Shown: positions 49,079 through 59,964 of the stretch, piece after piece | Layout: every line of letters starts with the position of its first letter | Position numbering within the stretch: the first letter of the stretch is position 1 | Origin: Amia ocellicauda | Lineage: Eukaryota; Chordata; Actinopteri; Amiiformes; Amiidae | Direction of reading: 5' to 3' | Length of the DNA: 64,000 nucleotides | Assembly: GCF_036373705.1 (NCBI RefSeq) | Contig: NC_089853.1 | Span: 1,195,001-1,259,000 of the forward strand | Notes under the pieces: generated by a model | Seen by the model: the letters and a program-made list of their open reading frames with translations, nothing else | Told to the model about the DNA's origin: nothing | Database searches by the model: none | Position numbers and translations under genes: made by a program

Positions 49079-52000
49079 ATAATAGCAGCAGTAGTATTAG
49101 AGTGGTAATATGCCTTTTCCCACAAGAGGGCTCTGTTGTTCAAGGATGAACAGAAAGTGTGCTAAGTACTTCAGAGAGGCTTAAAATATTTTGTAGACTT
49201 CATTTTAAGTGTCTTTAAAAAAGGCTTTTATGGATAGTCAGTGTTTTGTTTTGTTTTTTGAGCAAAGTAGTATTTAATAACAAAATGTAAATCCTTCCTG
49301 AGAACAAAGGAGCCCTGGTGCATCATTTTACTCTTGATTGGATTTTCTTCAGTCTTACTGTTAAATGTAGGGTTTTGGAATAGTTTTAATATGTTTTATA
49401 AGATGTCAGTACATCAGTAAGATACCAATAGATGTATATGGTGTATACATTGTTTAAATAAGACTTTATTTGTTCTTCCATAAATATTGTGATTCTACAT
49501 CGTAATTGTGCATCTGATTGATTGCTTTTAATGAATTCTAAAACATCATGTTTTGAACATAAAAAGTAATTTTCCAACCCCTAAGCTATTCAATATTGTG
49601 TGTTTTTTTTATTTTTTATTTTTATTTATTAATTAATATTGATTTGGTTGGACTCTGTGAAGTATGGTGCTATTATTGTATTGATGTAAACCCTTTAATG
49701 GGACAAAGTAGAGCAGGAGATCACCCATATATTACACAGATGAGAAAATGCTTTTGTTATTTAATGTCTAAGAATCTTCTCAATGTCTTGAGCCAAACAA
49801 AGGTGAATATCGATTGAGCATGCAGGCAGCAAAATTCAAATTTACCTGTCTTACTTTATAGGCAAGAGGGTCAAGGGAAAAAAATCTAAAGTAGCCATGA
49901 AGAAACACAAGATGCATGTGTTAGATTTGTTTGTCCCTATATGAATTGCAATTTCATAGGATATACCAGTGCTTAGCAACCTCCATACGCTGACAGAGAT
50001 AGAATCCCAGTAATCCAATCCTCAAGACACGTAAAAGTCACCACGGCTTTTGCAATAACAGATACTTCTATAAAATGCCAGTGATAGATCTATTGATTTA
50101 ATCTTCCATTTGTGGGCTAAGCACTCTCTTATGTCAACTTGGAAATAATGTAGGAGAAGTCGCAAGAAAAAATGGGACGAAATTGTGAAAGATTTTGTTG
50201 AATTGATAATGATTCAATGTTCTGCTGCAATATGTCACAATGTTTGCCTGAAAAAGTGCTGTGAACAGCATGCATTTAATTTGCATTGGGAAATTGAGTA
50301 CTTATGGATCTTTAGGGATATTAAAAATGAACCTCTGCATTTAGAAAGTGTTTTCCATGTTCCTTAGTTTGCACCGTCATCTTAATATTAAGCAAGTAAA
50401 AACGAAACAAAACAAACAAACAAAAATTAGTTATGAACATCCCAGCACCATCTTAAATTGTAGATATGCATTTAGTTTTAAAAATGTTGTTCAATATCAG
50501 AACTCGCTTTGTGCATTAAACATCAGAGTAAAGCTTGAAGACTTAATTTCAAATCTGTAAATATTGTGATGCCACTGACAGAGATTTACTTATCAAGACT
50601 GTAGAAGAAAAAATAATTCCTGCAGGGCTATGAACTGTAAGAGTCAGTGGCCATTGCCCCCTACTGTGCTCTGATTCAGAAACTCACTTCCTTGATCAAG
50701 GGAGATTCAAATCCGGCAGAACAAAGATTAAACCCTTCTGCACCCAACTGAGACTGAATGTGTAATCAAGATGATATCAGAATGGAATAATGGGAAAGGC
50801 TCTGAACAAGATTCAATGATTATGTCAGATTATGGTCAATTTAATAAATGCCCCCCTGTAGCTAAAGACAATTAATTTTCTGTGCATTGCATGTTTTATT
50901 TTCTGCCTAGTTAATGGACTCTACAGCATGGTTCTCACTAAACATTATGCCTGTCTATGGCTCTGGGTCTGGCCCGATTGTTCTGTGTGAGCCTGAGCCG
51001 CTGATATGCTTTTTGAGAGAGTGTCTCTGGGTATCTTCTCTTGGGGTGATAAATCTGTCTGGACAAATAAACAAAACGACAAAAAAACAGGAAAATACTT
51101 TTGTAGAGGAAGACTTACCCCTCCCGCTTATGTTTAACACAATGAATATGGAGATTGTGGGTTGCTGTCTTTCTCTCTAGATACATTGCTGTGCTTGAGA
51201 GGGCACAGCGCTGTGAAGTGTGTTTTGTCATTTTAATTTGCATCTAAGCACCCACTTCATGTCAATTATTCCACAACTTGTACAAAATACATTTTCACAT
51301 GATGGTCATCAGCTACTGTACCTGTAAATCAATGGGAAAAGCATTATCCTGAATACATGGTACTGTGGAACATTAGTAACTTCTAATAAAACTACTATAC
51401 CGTCCTCACAATAAATGCACATCATTTAGCTGTAATGCAACTGCAAAATATGGTTATGAAATACAAATGTCTGTAAACTTCTAATAAATGTTGCTTTTTG
51501 CCCCATCTTAAATACTTTTTCTTCTTTTTTTCTTCCCTAGAATATATTTTCAATTTCTTAGTTTAGGGAGTTCATACCTTCAGTTTCTTCCTTAGTTTAG
51601 TTTAGTTGTCTTGCATTAATATCTTTCTCACTGAAATACATTTTCAAACACTTTAAGGTGAATGTATATTGAGGTATATTCTGCATTTTGGTGTTAGTGT
51701 GTGTGTCATCCTATATAATATAAAGACATAAAGAAACTGCTAATGGAACACAGAATAATCTGAAGAAATAAAACATTTCAGCCTAGTTACTTTAATAAAG
51801 CCATTTGTTTTCTTACAAGTGAGCCATTGGAACAAATGTGTACAAAAGTTTGTATTAATTTTATGCTAAAGAGTATGCATGTTTTATATCCACTGTCAGA
51901 TTCAAACTAATGAAAATCGTCTGTTTGGAAGGCTTTCCAGAGAGATCTGAGACTCGGTGAGACCTGCTGAGCACTATATCAAAACAGCTTTTCTTTTCTC

Positions 52001-52168
52001 ATTGGAACTGCTGAAACAAAGCCTGTTTCTTTGCGTAGCGTGATGTGTGCCCTGTACCACAATGGCTAAGTATTGGGGCAACATTTCAGGCATTTCAGTG
52101 CTTATGGTGTCATTTAGAGACAAACTAGATTAACCACATCAAGAGAAAACTTGATTAAAATGAAACTG

Positions 52169-52169
<1 letters not shown>
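49079..52169. other. Non-coding AT-rich stretch
   Basis: No exon-like or repeat sequence that I can support was seen in about 3 kb. Confidence 0.5.
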
Positions 52170-52170
<1 letters not shown>

Positions 52171-52254
<84 letters not shown>

Positions 52255-52257
52255 GTT
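52171..52257. repeat. (GT)n-(AT)n-(AC)n compound microsatellite
   Basis: A GT run passes into an AT run and ends in ACACACACA, forming a near-palindromic alternating purine-pyrimidine tract. Confidence 0.95.
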
Positions 52258-53639
52258 TCTATCAGATTATGTTTAAGGCTCTTCTTGGTACAATAATTCC
52301 AGCCTCACCCACAAAGGGAATAACTGATTGTGGAGATATTCTCCCTGGTGAATCAAAAACAGGCCTTTGGCTCTGTGATATACCAACATGTTCCAGAAAT
52401 GAACCAATGGCTGGTGCTCCTATTTTCTGGAAAGCTTGCGCAGCGTATAAGCGAAAGGCCTGTAGTAATAATTAGGTAAAGCTGAGGTAATTCTTACATT
52501 AAAGTCCATGTATACAGACAGATAGCCCCTTACAGCACTAAGTGATTTTTGGGTGAATTGTTTTTTCTCCACTTTAATCACAATATAATTAACATGTAAA
52601 CAGATATAGTTTGTTTGCAACTTCTAAGGACTTCTTTCCAACTAACCAAAGATCAGATCAATTTTCTAAGACAGAAACAGTGCTATTTTGCATATTGAAA
52701 ATCACTGCTCTTTGAATACTCAGAGCAGATTAGGGTGAATATTCTCCCTTCTTCAATGGTTTGTTTATGAACTAATAGTCAGAGTGGGCAATTCTTACAA
52801 ATCCTCATAATGTGAAAGACAGTTCTCTGAACAGATGTAATGCCTGGAGGCATAATGGTAAATCACATGTTTATGCAAGTATGGGCTTCGTTTTGCTCTT
52901 CAGAGGTTTGCCCTTATTTTTCTTTTTAATGAGGCCTCTAGCCAGTTCCACACTTTCTGGATTGGCATTTACTGTAGTCTGCAGAGTCATTCATTAGTGC
53001 ACTTTTATGTAGTGTTTTTATGGACTACCTGAACTGTTTTTCAAGATGTGTCGTGAATTCTTTCAGTTAACTGAAAAAGGTTAAGTATGGCATTGTATAA
53101 TCTCCTGTGTGGGTGTCATGCCAAGACAGGCCGAGTTTCTTCAGCTTTTGTTACAGTTCGTGATGGCGGATGGGAAGCTCTTTCCCATTCCCACCGCTTG
53201 GACAGATCATCAGTCTTTTCCTGAGTAGCCCTTGGTGCATTTTCTTTTCCCTTTAGGACCCTGACCACACTTCCGAACACATTTCCAGCTATGTAGCCCA
53301 CAAGTATCAACATGCTGTGATGACTAATGTGGGCTGCTGCCTTTATGTACAATGACTTTACATCTCCTTTCCAAACTTGTCGGAAGACTTCTGGGCATGT
53401 CTGTTATTGTACTTCAGAAAAGTCAGGTATAAAGTTTACTGTGAACTGCTGGTATGTGGACCCAGAGGAGGTTTTCTTTAATACACAATATCAAAGGAAT
53501 GTTATGAAGAGTGATTATACTGACAATACTTCTCTTCTATGAAATTTAATTTCTTCTCAAGACTCCCCAGATACTCCTCTGTGTGGAACACCATTGATCA
53601 GATTAAAAATAAAGAGGCATTTTTCCAAAATTAAGATGG

Positions 53640-53698
<59 letters not shown>

Positions 53699-54686
53699 TT
53701 ACACTACAAAATATGATCTGTTTCAGCTCACAGTAAGGTTGGATATCAGACCTGTCAGATATATTAAGAAGAGAAATAATGCTATGGAAATTTTACTTGG
53801 AGATTAAATGACCTATAAAGATCATCACCTTTCAGTAAGTGTAAAATAAAACAAGGTGTATCAGTCTTGGCAAGGTGAGGCGAATGTTGCTGACACCTGA
53901 AATATTCCTTGCGTCATACACCTCAGCAAGTCTCAAATACCCTGCCGTGACTTTTATCAGAAGAGCAGAGGGATACAAAACACGTAGCTCCCTCAGTCTG
54001 AGACGAACATGCAAGACACCAGGGGGTCTGCTTACACTGTCACATGCACATTATGCTAAGATTCATTTTATGGATCTTCATTGCAGGGAGCTGAACCCTT
54101 CCTTAGAGCTCTTTATAGTTATCTGAGGCTTAGACAGTTTGGCCCTGCCCTTATCCCTTCTTCAGTCTCCCCTCAGTGCTTTGTCTGTGTTTCCAGTAAA
54201 TATTAATACATTAGCATTTCCTTTTCTAAGGCGCCATAAAACATTTTGTAGTACTAAAATATTTAAAAAGTATTCTAATGCCAGTTCATGTGATTTCACT
54301 GAGGTAAATCTGAAAGTTCCCACTGCTTTCCGTACATTTGACCAGCAATACCAAAAAGCCTCACAAGGGATATGCTTTCCCGAAGAACGCCTGTCTGCAG
54401 AAGATGGAAGATTTATTTTATGTTTTTTGTGTGAAGGGTAAAAAGAATGATATGACTACAGGCCGTGTCAGTATACAGACCCCTGTTGCCTTTTAACTGA
54501 TAATGAGTGGGATTTATTCAGTGCTGGTTTGTTTTGAAGACCATAGATCATTCTCCCTAGGGTGGGAGCGCCTCTCTCTTTCCATTGACTGATGGCTCAA
54601 AGGTTTATCTGTTTATCCAATGTTCATGGAGCTTATTCACAATTCTGTAAAGTCATGAGTTATTTGACAAACACATTTTGAAGATA
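52258..54686. other. Non-coding AT-rich stretch with an (AT)n tract
   Basis: It contains (AT)n at 53643-53691 followed by a T run. Otherwise nothing was recognised; there are short ORFs on both strands without domains. Confidence 0.5.
53643..53691. repeat. (AT)n microsatellite
   Basis: About 24 AT units followed by T10. Confidence 0.95.
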
Positions 54687-54896
54687 TACAGTTGGGGGAA
54701 AAAAGTATTTGATCCCCTGCTGATTTTGTACGTTTGCCCACTAACAAAGGAATGATCAGTCTATAATTTTAATGGTAGGTGTATTTTAACAGTGAGAGAC
54801 AGAATAACAACAACAAAGTCCAGAAAAACGCATTTCAAAAAAGTTACAAATTGATTTGCATGTTAATGAGGGAAATAAGTATTTGACCCCTTCGAC

Positions 54897-56059
54897 TTAG
54901 TACTTGGTGGCAAAACCCTTGTTGGCAATCACAGAGGTCAGGCGTTTTTTGTAGTTGGCCACCAGGTTTGCACACATCTCAGGAGGGATTTTGTCCCACT
55001 CCTCTTTGCAGATCCTCTCCAAGTCATTAAGGTTTCGAGGCTGACGTTTGGCAACTAGAACCTTCAGCTCCCTCCACAGATTTGCTATGGGATTAAGGTC
55101 TGGAGACTGACTAGGCCACTCCAGGACCTTAATGTGCTTCTTCTTGAGCCACTCCTTTGTTGCCTTGGCTGTGTGTTTTGGGTCATTGTCATGCTGGAAT
55201 ACCCATCCACGACCCATTTTCAATGCCCTGGCTGAGGGAAGGAGGTTCTCACCCAAGATTTGACGATACATGGCCCCGTCCATCGTCCCTTTGATGCGGT
55301 GCAGTTGTCCTGTCCCCTTAGCAGAAAAACACCCCCAAAGCATAATGTTTCCACCTCCATGTTTGACGGTGGGGATGGTGTTCTTGGGGTCATTCCTCCT
55401 CCTCCAAACACGGCGAGTTGAGTTGATGCAGCACTGTGTAGTAGTGGTTAGGGCTCTGGACTCGTGACTGGAAGTGGGTTCAAATCCCGGGTGGGCAGTG
55501 CTGTTGTGTCCTTGAGCATGGTACTTCACTTAGATTGCGCCAGTAAAATGCCCAGCTGTATAAATGGGTACAAATGTAAGTCGCCCTGGATAAGAGCATC
55601 TGCTAAATGACAAATAATGTAATGTAATGATGCCAAAGAGCTTGATTTTGCTCTCATCTGACCACAACACTTTCACCCAGTTCTCCTCTGAATCATTCAG
55701 ATGTTCATTGGCAAACTTCAGACGGGCCTGTACATGCGCTTTCTTGAGCAGGGGACCTTGCGGGTGCTGCAGGATTTCAGTCCTTCACGGCGTAGTGTGT
55801 TACCAATTGTTTTCTTGGTGACTATGGTCCCAGCTGCCTTGAGATCATTAACAAGATCCTCCCGTGTAGTTCTGGGCTGATTCCTCACCGTTCTCATGAT
55901 CATTGAAACTCCATGAGGTGAGATCTTGCATGGAGCCCCAGATCGAGGGAGACTGACAGTTATTTTGTGTTGTGTTGGGTCTTGTAGCCCATTCCAGCCT
56001 TGTGTAGGTCTACAATCTTGTCCCTGACATCCTTGGACAGCTCTTTGGTCTTGGCCATG
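54897..56059 (-). pseudogene. Tc1-like transposase, SINE-interrupted, catalytic Glu replaced by Ala
   Basis: The C-terminal two thirds (54897 to about 55423) reads cleanly to the end ([20 protein letters not shown], then [10 protein letters not shown]). The N-terminal part (55634-56059) is separated by the SINE and carries a deletion of about 60 bp near 55970 plus small indels near 55760-55800. As in copy 1, the third catalytic residue is Ala (LNPIANLW) and both Asp residues remain. The C-terminus is intact here, unlike copy 1. Confidence 0.9.
55430..55627 (+). mobile_element. tRNA-derived SINE with L2-type tail, inserted in a Tc1 element
   Basis: The head is tRNA-like: an A-box-like TAGTGGTTAGGGCTC and a B box GGTTCAAATCCC about 35 bases later. 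The body ends with AAGTCGCCCTGGATAAGAGC and ATCTGCTAAATGAC, the tail shared with fish L2 LINEs, followed by an AATGT repeat. TGATGC flanks both sides (55424-55429 and 55628-55633), and the uninterrupted target is visible in the sister element at about 45633-45638. Confidence 0.93.
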
Positions 56060-56418
56060 GTGGAGAGTTTGGAATCTGATTGATTGATTATTTCTGGCTC
56101 CCAGGTGTCTTTTATACAGGTAACGAGCTGAGCTCTCTTAAAGGGAGTGCTCCTAATCTCAGCTCGTTACCTGTATAAAGGACACCTGGGAGCCAGAAAT
56201 CTTGCTGATTGATAGGGGATCAAATACTTATTTCCCTCATTAACATGCAAATCAATTTATAACTTCTTTGAAATGCGTTTTTCTGGATTTTGTTGTTGTT
56301 ATTCTGTCTCTCACTGTTAAAATACACCTACCATTAAAATTATAGACTGATCATTTCTTTGTCAGTGGGCAAACGTACAAAATCAGCAGGGGATCAAATA
56401 TTTTTTTCCCTCACTGTA

Positions 56419-58288
56419 TAGCAAATATTGTTTAGAAAATATGTTTTTCAATTATCCTGTTGTTGAGTTAATCTGAAGACTTGGTCTTAAACAAATGTAT
56501 TCAGGAGTGTCTTTAAACATTTGAAAAACAGGGTCAATCTCCACCTATTTGCTGATAGATATGTTTAACAAGCTAAAAATGCATTTGTCCTATATAGTAG
56601 AAAGGAGATTGTTATTTTGCCTCCCGCTGCCTTATGCTAATCTCTAACACTGTTAGAAATTATGCAGACACAAGAAATTTAAAAGTAACTGTTGCTAAAG
56701 GCATTCATAAGCAGTGTGAAGAGGATTGATTTTTATCTTTTGCAAATTAAATTATACTTTCGTCTTTGGTAATTCTATTTTTAAGCACGTCATGTTCCAG
56801 GTAATTACAACAGGTAATAAATTACTCCAGCCTGAAACAGCTTGTGTTTATTATGTAAGATAAGGCCATGACATCCTAGCCAGAGGCAGCACTGAAATGA
56901 AATCAGTTTAATCAGTGAGGTCTATGGATTATCTTTTCAACATTAGACCTTGCTTGACACTCTGTAAAACATGTTTTTTTCTAAAGACTTTTCATTTCTT
57001 TTCAGTTGGAACAGATTCCCTATAGAGCTGTTTGGGCTGTAAAAAAATCCATCATGCTTTCTTCAGTGCAAAGATGCAAAAAAAATGTAAACCGTTTTCA
57101 GAATCTTTGTGCTGGAACTCAGGAGTTCACGAAAATTACTATTGTGTGTTCACATTCAGGTATGTGGAAAGAAGGAAGAGCCTGCCTTTTACAAAAGATT
57201 ATTGTGCATTTTTGCTACATAACATAAATATTCTTCTTCATCTTATTAGTTTTATCATAATTAATAATACTAGTAATATGTAGAAGAAGAAGATGGATGG
57301 TTGGATTGTTGCTGATATTATAATACAAAGATAACATTTAATGTGGTTGCATGACCATCCTCAATAATAGTAAATCGAAAAGACAGCCAGTGGATTACAA
57401 AAAGGCAATTGTGTGTGGTTATATAACTCATAATTATGCAGAGACTGATTGATGTGTGTTCTTTTAATAACATCATCCTCCCATGTTTTACAAATCTATG
57501 TTGTAAACTATGACACATTATTCTGCTTCAGCTCCAGTCCTCCTATAAAGAATTTATTTAATCAAATTGTATTGACAGTCAGAAACAAACTATCTCACAT
57601 TTGCAGTGTATGTCTGTAGTCCTAGTTCTAATCCAAATGCTCTACTTGTAGAAACGTAATAAATTTGAAGTATGAACGAGTATGAAGTATGAAAGTATGT
57701 GCTACGTACATTTTGTGTGAATAATTACTATAATACATTTCTGGAAATTTCTCTTCCAGGTAAATGAGGAAAGGACAATTTCTCACTGTGGCTCACAGTG
57801 ACTGGATCAGATTTCACTCCCACATCATTCTTGTCAACATAGGAGCTGAAGTAGTTGTGAGATGTTACACAATGTAAAATATATATTTTTATGTCAATAA
57901 CATAAGTGTGTTATGTACATATTGTAAAGTGTGGATTACTTCCTAACTAACCAAATAACGTTGTAGCAACATTGCATTGAAGTGAACACAGAACAATCCA
58001 GTGTGGTGGCAATGTGAATTGAATGTTATCAAAACATTGTAAAATAAAGAGAGAGAAAATATTTGGAAATATCAAAATACAGAGAATATATTGAAAAGGG
58101 TAGTCGTGTCTCCCAACTCACTTCATCCCAGAAGAGATTGTGGAGAGATTTGGGCGCACACTTTGCAATTGTTCCCAATGATCCACACTACTTAGAAATT
58201 TCAAAAATTGTAAATATGTATTTTTTTAAGAAACAAACTTCCAAGCGCACACACAACGCATTTCATCTCAATTGTTTTCAACACCTGT

Positions 58289-58294
<6 letters not shown>
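56419..58294. other. Non-coding AT-rich stretch
   Basis: No exon or repeat was recognised. Short open frames (for example at 57006-57283) lack any domain. Confidence 0.5.

Positions 58295-58341
<47 letters not shown>
58295..58341. repeat. (AT)n microsatellite
   Basis: About 23 AT units. Confidence 0.95.
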
Positions 58342-58345
<4 letters not shown>

Positions 58346-58359
58346 CCATCACCATCAGC

Positions 58360-58660
58360 CTATATCAATTTACTGCTTAATGAAGGCTCCCCAAGATGTT
58401 TCCACTTGCTTTGATCTACAGCTTCTCTAATCCTTGTCACATCTGCACATTTTATTATTTCAGCTTCCCATCTTTTATGTGGTCCTCTTCTAGGTGTTTT
58501 TTCATCTATTGGTATCCATTCATTAGCTTCCTTTGTCTGTCTTTGATCTGTTAATCTTGCAATGTGTCTGGTATATTGCCATTTTAGCATTTTCACTCTT
58601 TCAGTGATGTCACATATCTTTGTTTTTGCTCAATTTAACTTGATTCCCTCTTCTTCCCAG
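58360..58660 (-). mobile_element. RTE-like non-LTR retrotransposon, C-terminal fragment
   Basis: The minus-strand frame reads KMLKWQYTRHIARLTDQRQT, then EWIPIDEKTPRRGPHKRWE, then SKWKHLGEP. This is the typical end of RTE-type LINE reverse-transcriptase proteins (a basic block of the W-x-GH-x-AR, P-x-GKRPRGRP-x-RW kind). One stop occurs upstream at about 58630, so it is a dead fragment. The clade assignment rests on this short block. Confidence 0.65.
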
Positions 58661-58681
58661 TCCAGATCATGAGTATATATA

Positions 58682-59899
58682 CACTCACCTAAAGGATTAT
58701 TAGGAACACCATACTAATACTGTGTTTGACCCCCTTTCACCTTCAGAACTGCCTTAATTCTACGTGGCATTGATTCAACAAGGTGCTGAAAGCATTCTTT
58801 AGAAATGTTGGCCCATATTGATAGGATAGCATCTTGCAGTTGATGGAGATTTGTGGGATGCACATCCAGGGCACGAAGCTCCCGTTCCACCACATCCCAA
58901 AGATGCTCTATTGGGTTGAGATCTGGTGACTGTGGGGGCCAGTTTAGTACAGTGAACTCATTGTCATGTTCAAGAAACCAATTTGAAATGATTCGACCTT
59001 TGTGACATGGTGCATTATCCTGCTGGAAGTAGCCATCAGAGGATGGGTACATGGTGGTCATAAAGGGATGGACATGGTCAGAAACAATGCTCAGGTAGGC
59101 CGTGGCATTTAAACGATGCCCAATTGGCACTAAGGGGCCTAAAGTGTGCCAAGAAAACATCCCCCACACCATTACACCACCACCACCAGCCTGCACAGTG
59201 GTAACAAGGCATGATGGATCCATGTTCTCATTCTGTTTACGCCAAATTCTGACTCTACCATCTGAATGTCTCAACAGAAATCGAGACTCATCAGACCAGG
59301 CAACATTTTTCCAGTCTTCAACTGTCCAATTTTGGTGAGCTTGTGCAAATTGTAGCCTCTTTTTCCTATTTGTAGTGGAGATGAGTGGTACCCGGTGGGG
59401 TCTTCTGCTGTTGTAGCCCATCCGCCTCAAGGTTGTACGTGTTGTGGCTTCACAAATGCTTTGCTGCATACCTCGGTTGTAACGAGTGCTTATTTCAGTC
59501 AAAGTTGCTCTTCTATCAGCTTGAATCAGTCGGCCCATTCTCCTCTGACCTCTAGCATCAACAAGGAATTTTCGCCCACAGGACTGCCGCATACTGGATG
59601 TTTTTCCCTTTTCACACCATTCTTTGTAAACCCTAGAAATGGTTGTGCGTGAAAATCCCAGTAACTGAGCAGATTGTGAAATACTCAGACCGGCCCGTCT
59701 GGCACCAACAACCATGCCACGCTCAAAATTGCTTAAATCACCTTTCTTTCCCATTCAGACATTCAGTTTGGAGTTCAGGAGATTGTCTTGACCAGGACCA
59801 CACCCCTAAATGCATTGAAGCAACTGCCATGTGATTGGTTGATTAGATAATTGCATTAATGAGAAATTGAACAGGTGTTCCTAATAATCCTTTAGGTGA

Positions 59900-59902
<3 letters not shown>
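58682..59902 (-). mobile_element. Tc1/mariner element, DD36E (Incomer-like), copy 2, intact
   Basis: TA flanks (58680-58681, 59903-59904) lie in TA-rich DNA: TATATAT precedes it and a long (TA)n follows, so it landed in or beside a TA microsatellite. Inverted ends CACTCACCTAAAGGATTATT face inward on both sides. Length is 1221 bp. It encodes an unbroken transposase. It differs from copy 1 by only about seven bases and one 2-bp indel by eye. Confidence 0.97.
58714..59754 (-). CDS. Tc1/mariner transposase, DD36E type, uninterrupted
   Basis: 346 residues with no stop or frameshift, the usual length for this superfamily. Residues about 7-60 form the first helix-turn-helix (FERGMVVGARRAGLSISQSA, GFSRTTISRVYKEW), and about 75-120 the second, followed by a basic linker (NSRRPHRVP). 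The catalytic triad is D155 in AWSDESRF, D246 in YFQQDNAPCH and E283 in LNPIEHLWD. Thus 90 residues separate the two Asp and 36 separate the second Asp from Glu. Most Tc1 proteins have 34; DD36E is the spacing reported for the Incomer group. Such enzymes bind the inverted ends, cut and reinsert the element at TA. The start at 59754 follows the right end by about 150 bases. Whether it is transcribed or active is unknown. Confidence 0.95.
   Translation of the reverse strand: MGKKGDLSNFERGMVVGARRAGLSISQSAQLLGFSRTTISRVYKEWCEKGKTSSMRQSCGRKFLVDARGQRRMGRLIQADRRATLTEISTRYNRGMQQSICEATTRTTLRRMGYNSRRPHRVPLISTTNRKKRLQFAQAHQNWTVEDWKNVAWSDESRFLLRHSDGRVRIWRKQNENMDPSCLVTTVQAGGGGVMVWGMFSWHTLGPLVPIGHRLNATAYLSIVSDHVHPFMTTMYPSSDGYFQQDNAPCHKGRIISNWFLEHDNEFTVLNWPPQSPDLNPIEHLWDVVERELRALDVHPTNLHQLQDAILSIWANISKECFQHLVESMPRRIKAVLKVKGGQTQY

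Positions 59903-59904
<2 letters not shown>

Positions 59905-59960
<56 letters not shown>
59905..59960. repeat. (TA)n microsatellite flanking the transposon
   Basis: About 28 TA units directly after the right target TA of the DD36E element. Confidence 0.95.

Positions 59961-59964
<4 letters not shown>

Larger units (their letters stand above)
54689..56416 (-). mobile_element. Tc1-like element, long-TIR family, copy 2, with nested SINE
   Basis: TA flanks at 54687-54688 and 56417-56418. Terminal inverted repeats of about 200 bp (54689-54890 and 56215-56416) match copy 1 at 44902-46480. Total length 1728 bp, including a SINE of about 198 bp inserted at 55430-55627. Relative to copy 1, about 60 bp are missing near 55970. 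The inner palindrome next to the right repeat is kept (about 56103-56190). Confidence 0.95.

Noticed and set aside
52171-52475. Cys/Val- and Tyr/Ile-rich ORF of 100 codons
   Set aside because: The first third is the GT/AT microsatellite read in frame; the remainder has no domain or conserved feature.
55430-55505. A functional tRNA gene
   Set aside because: A and B boxes are present but the sequence is the head of a SINE with an L2-type tail and target-site duplication, not a cloverleaf-forming tRNA.
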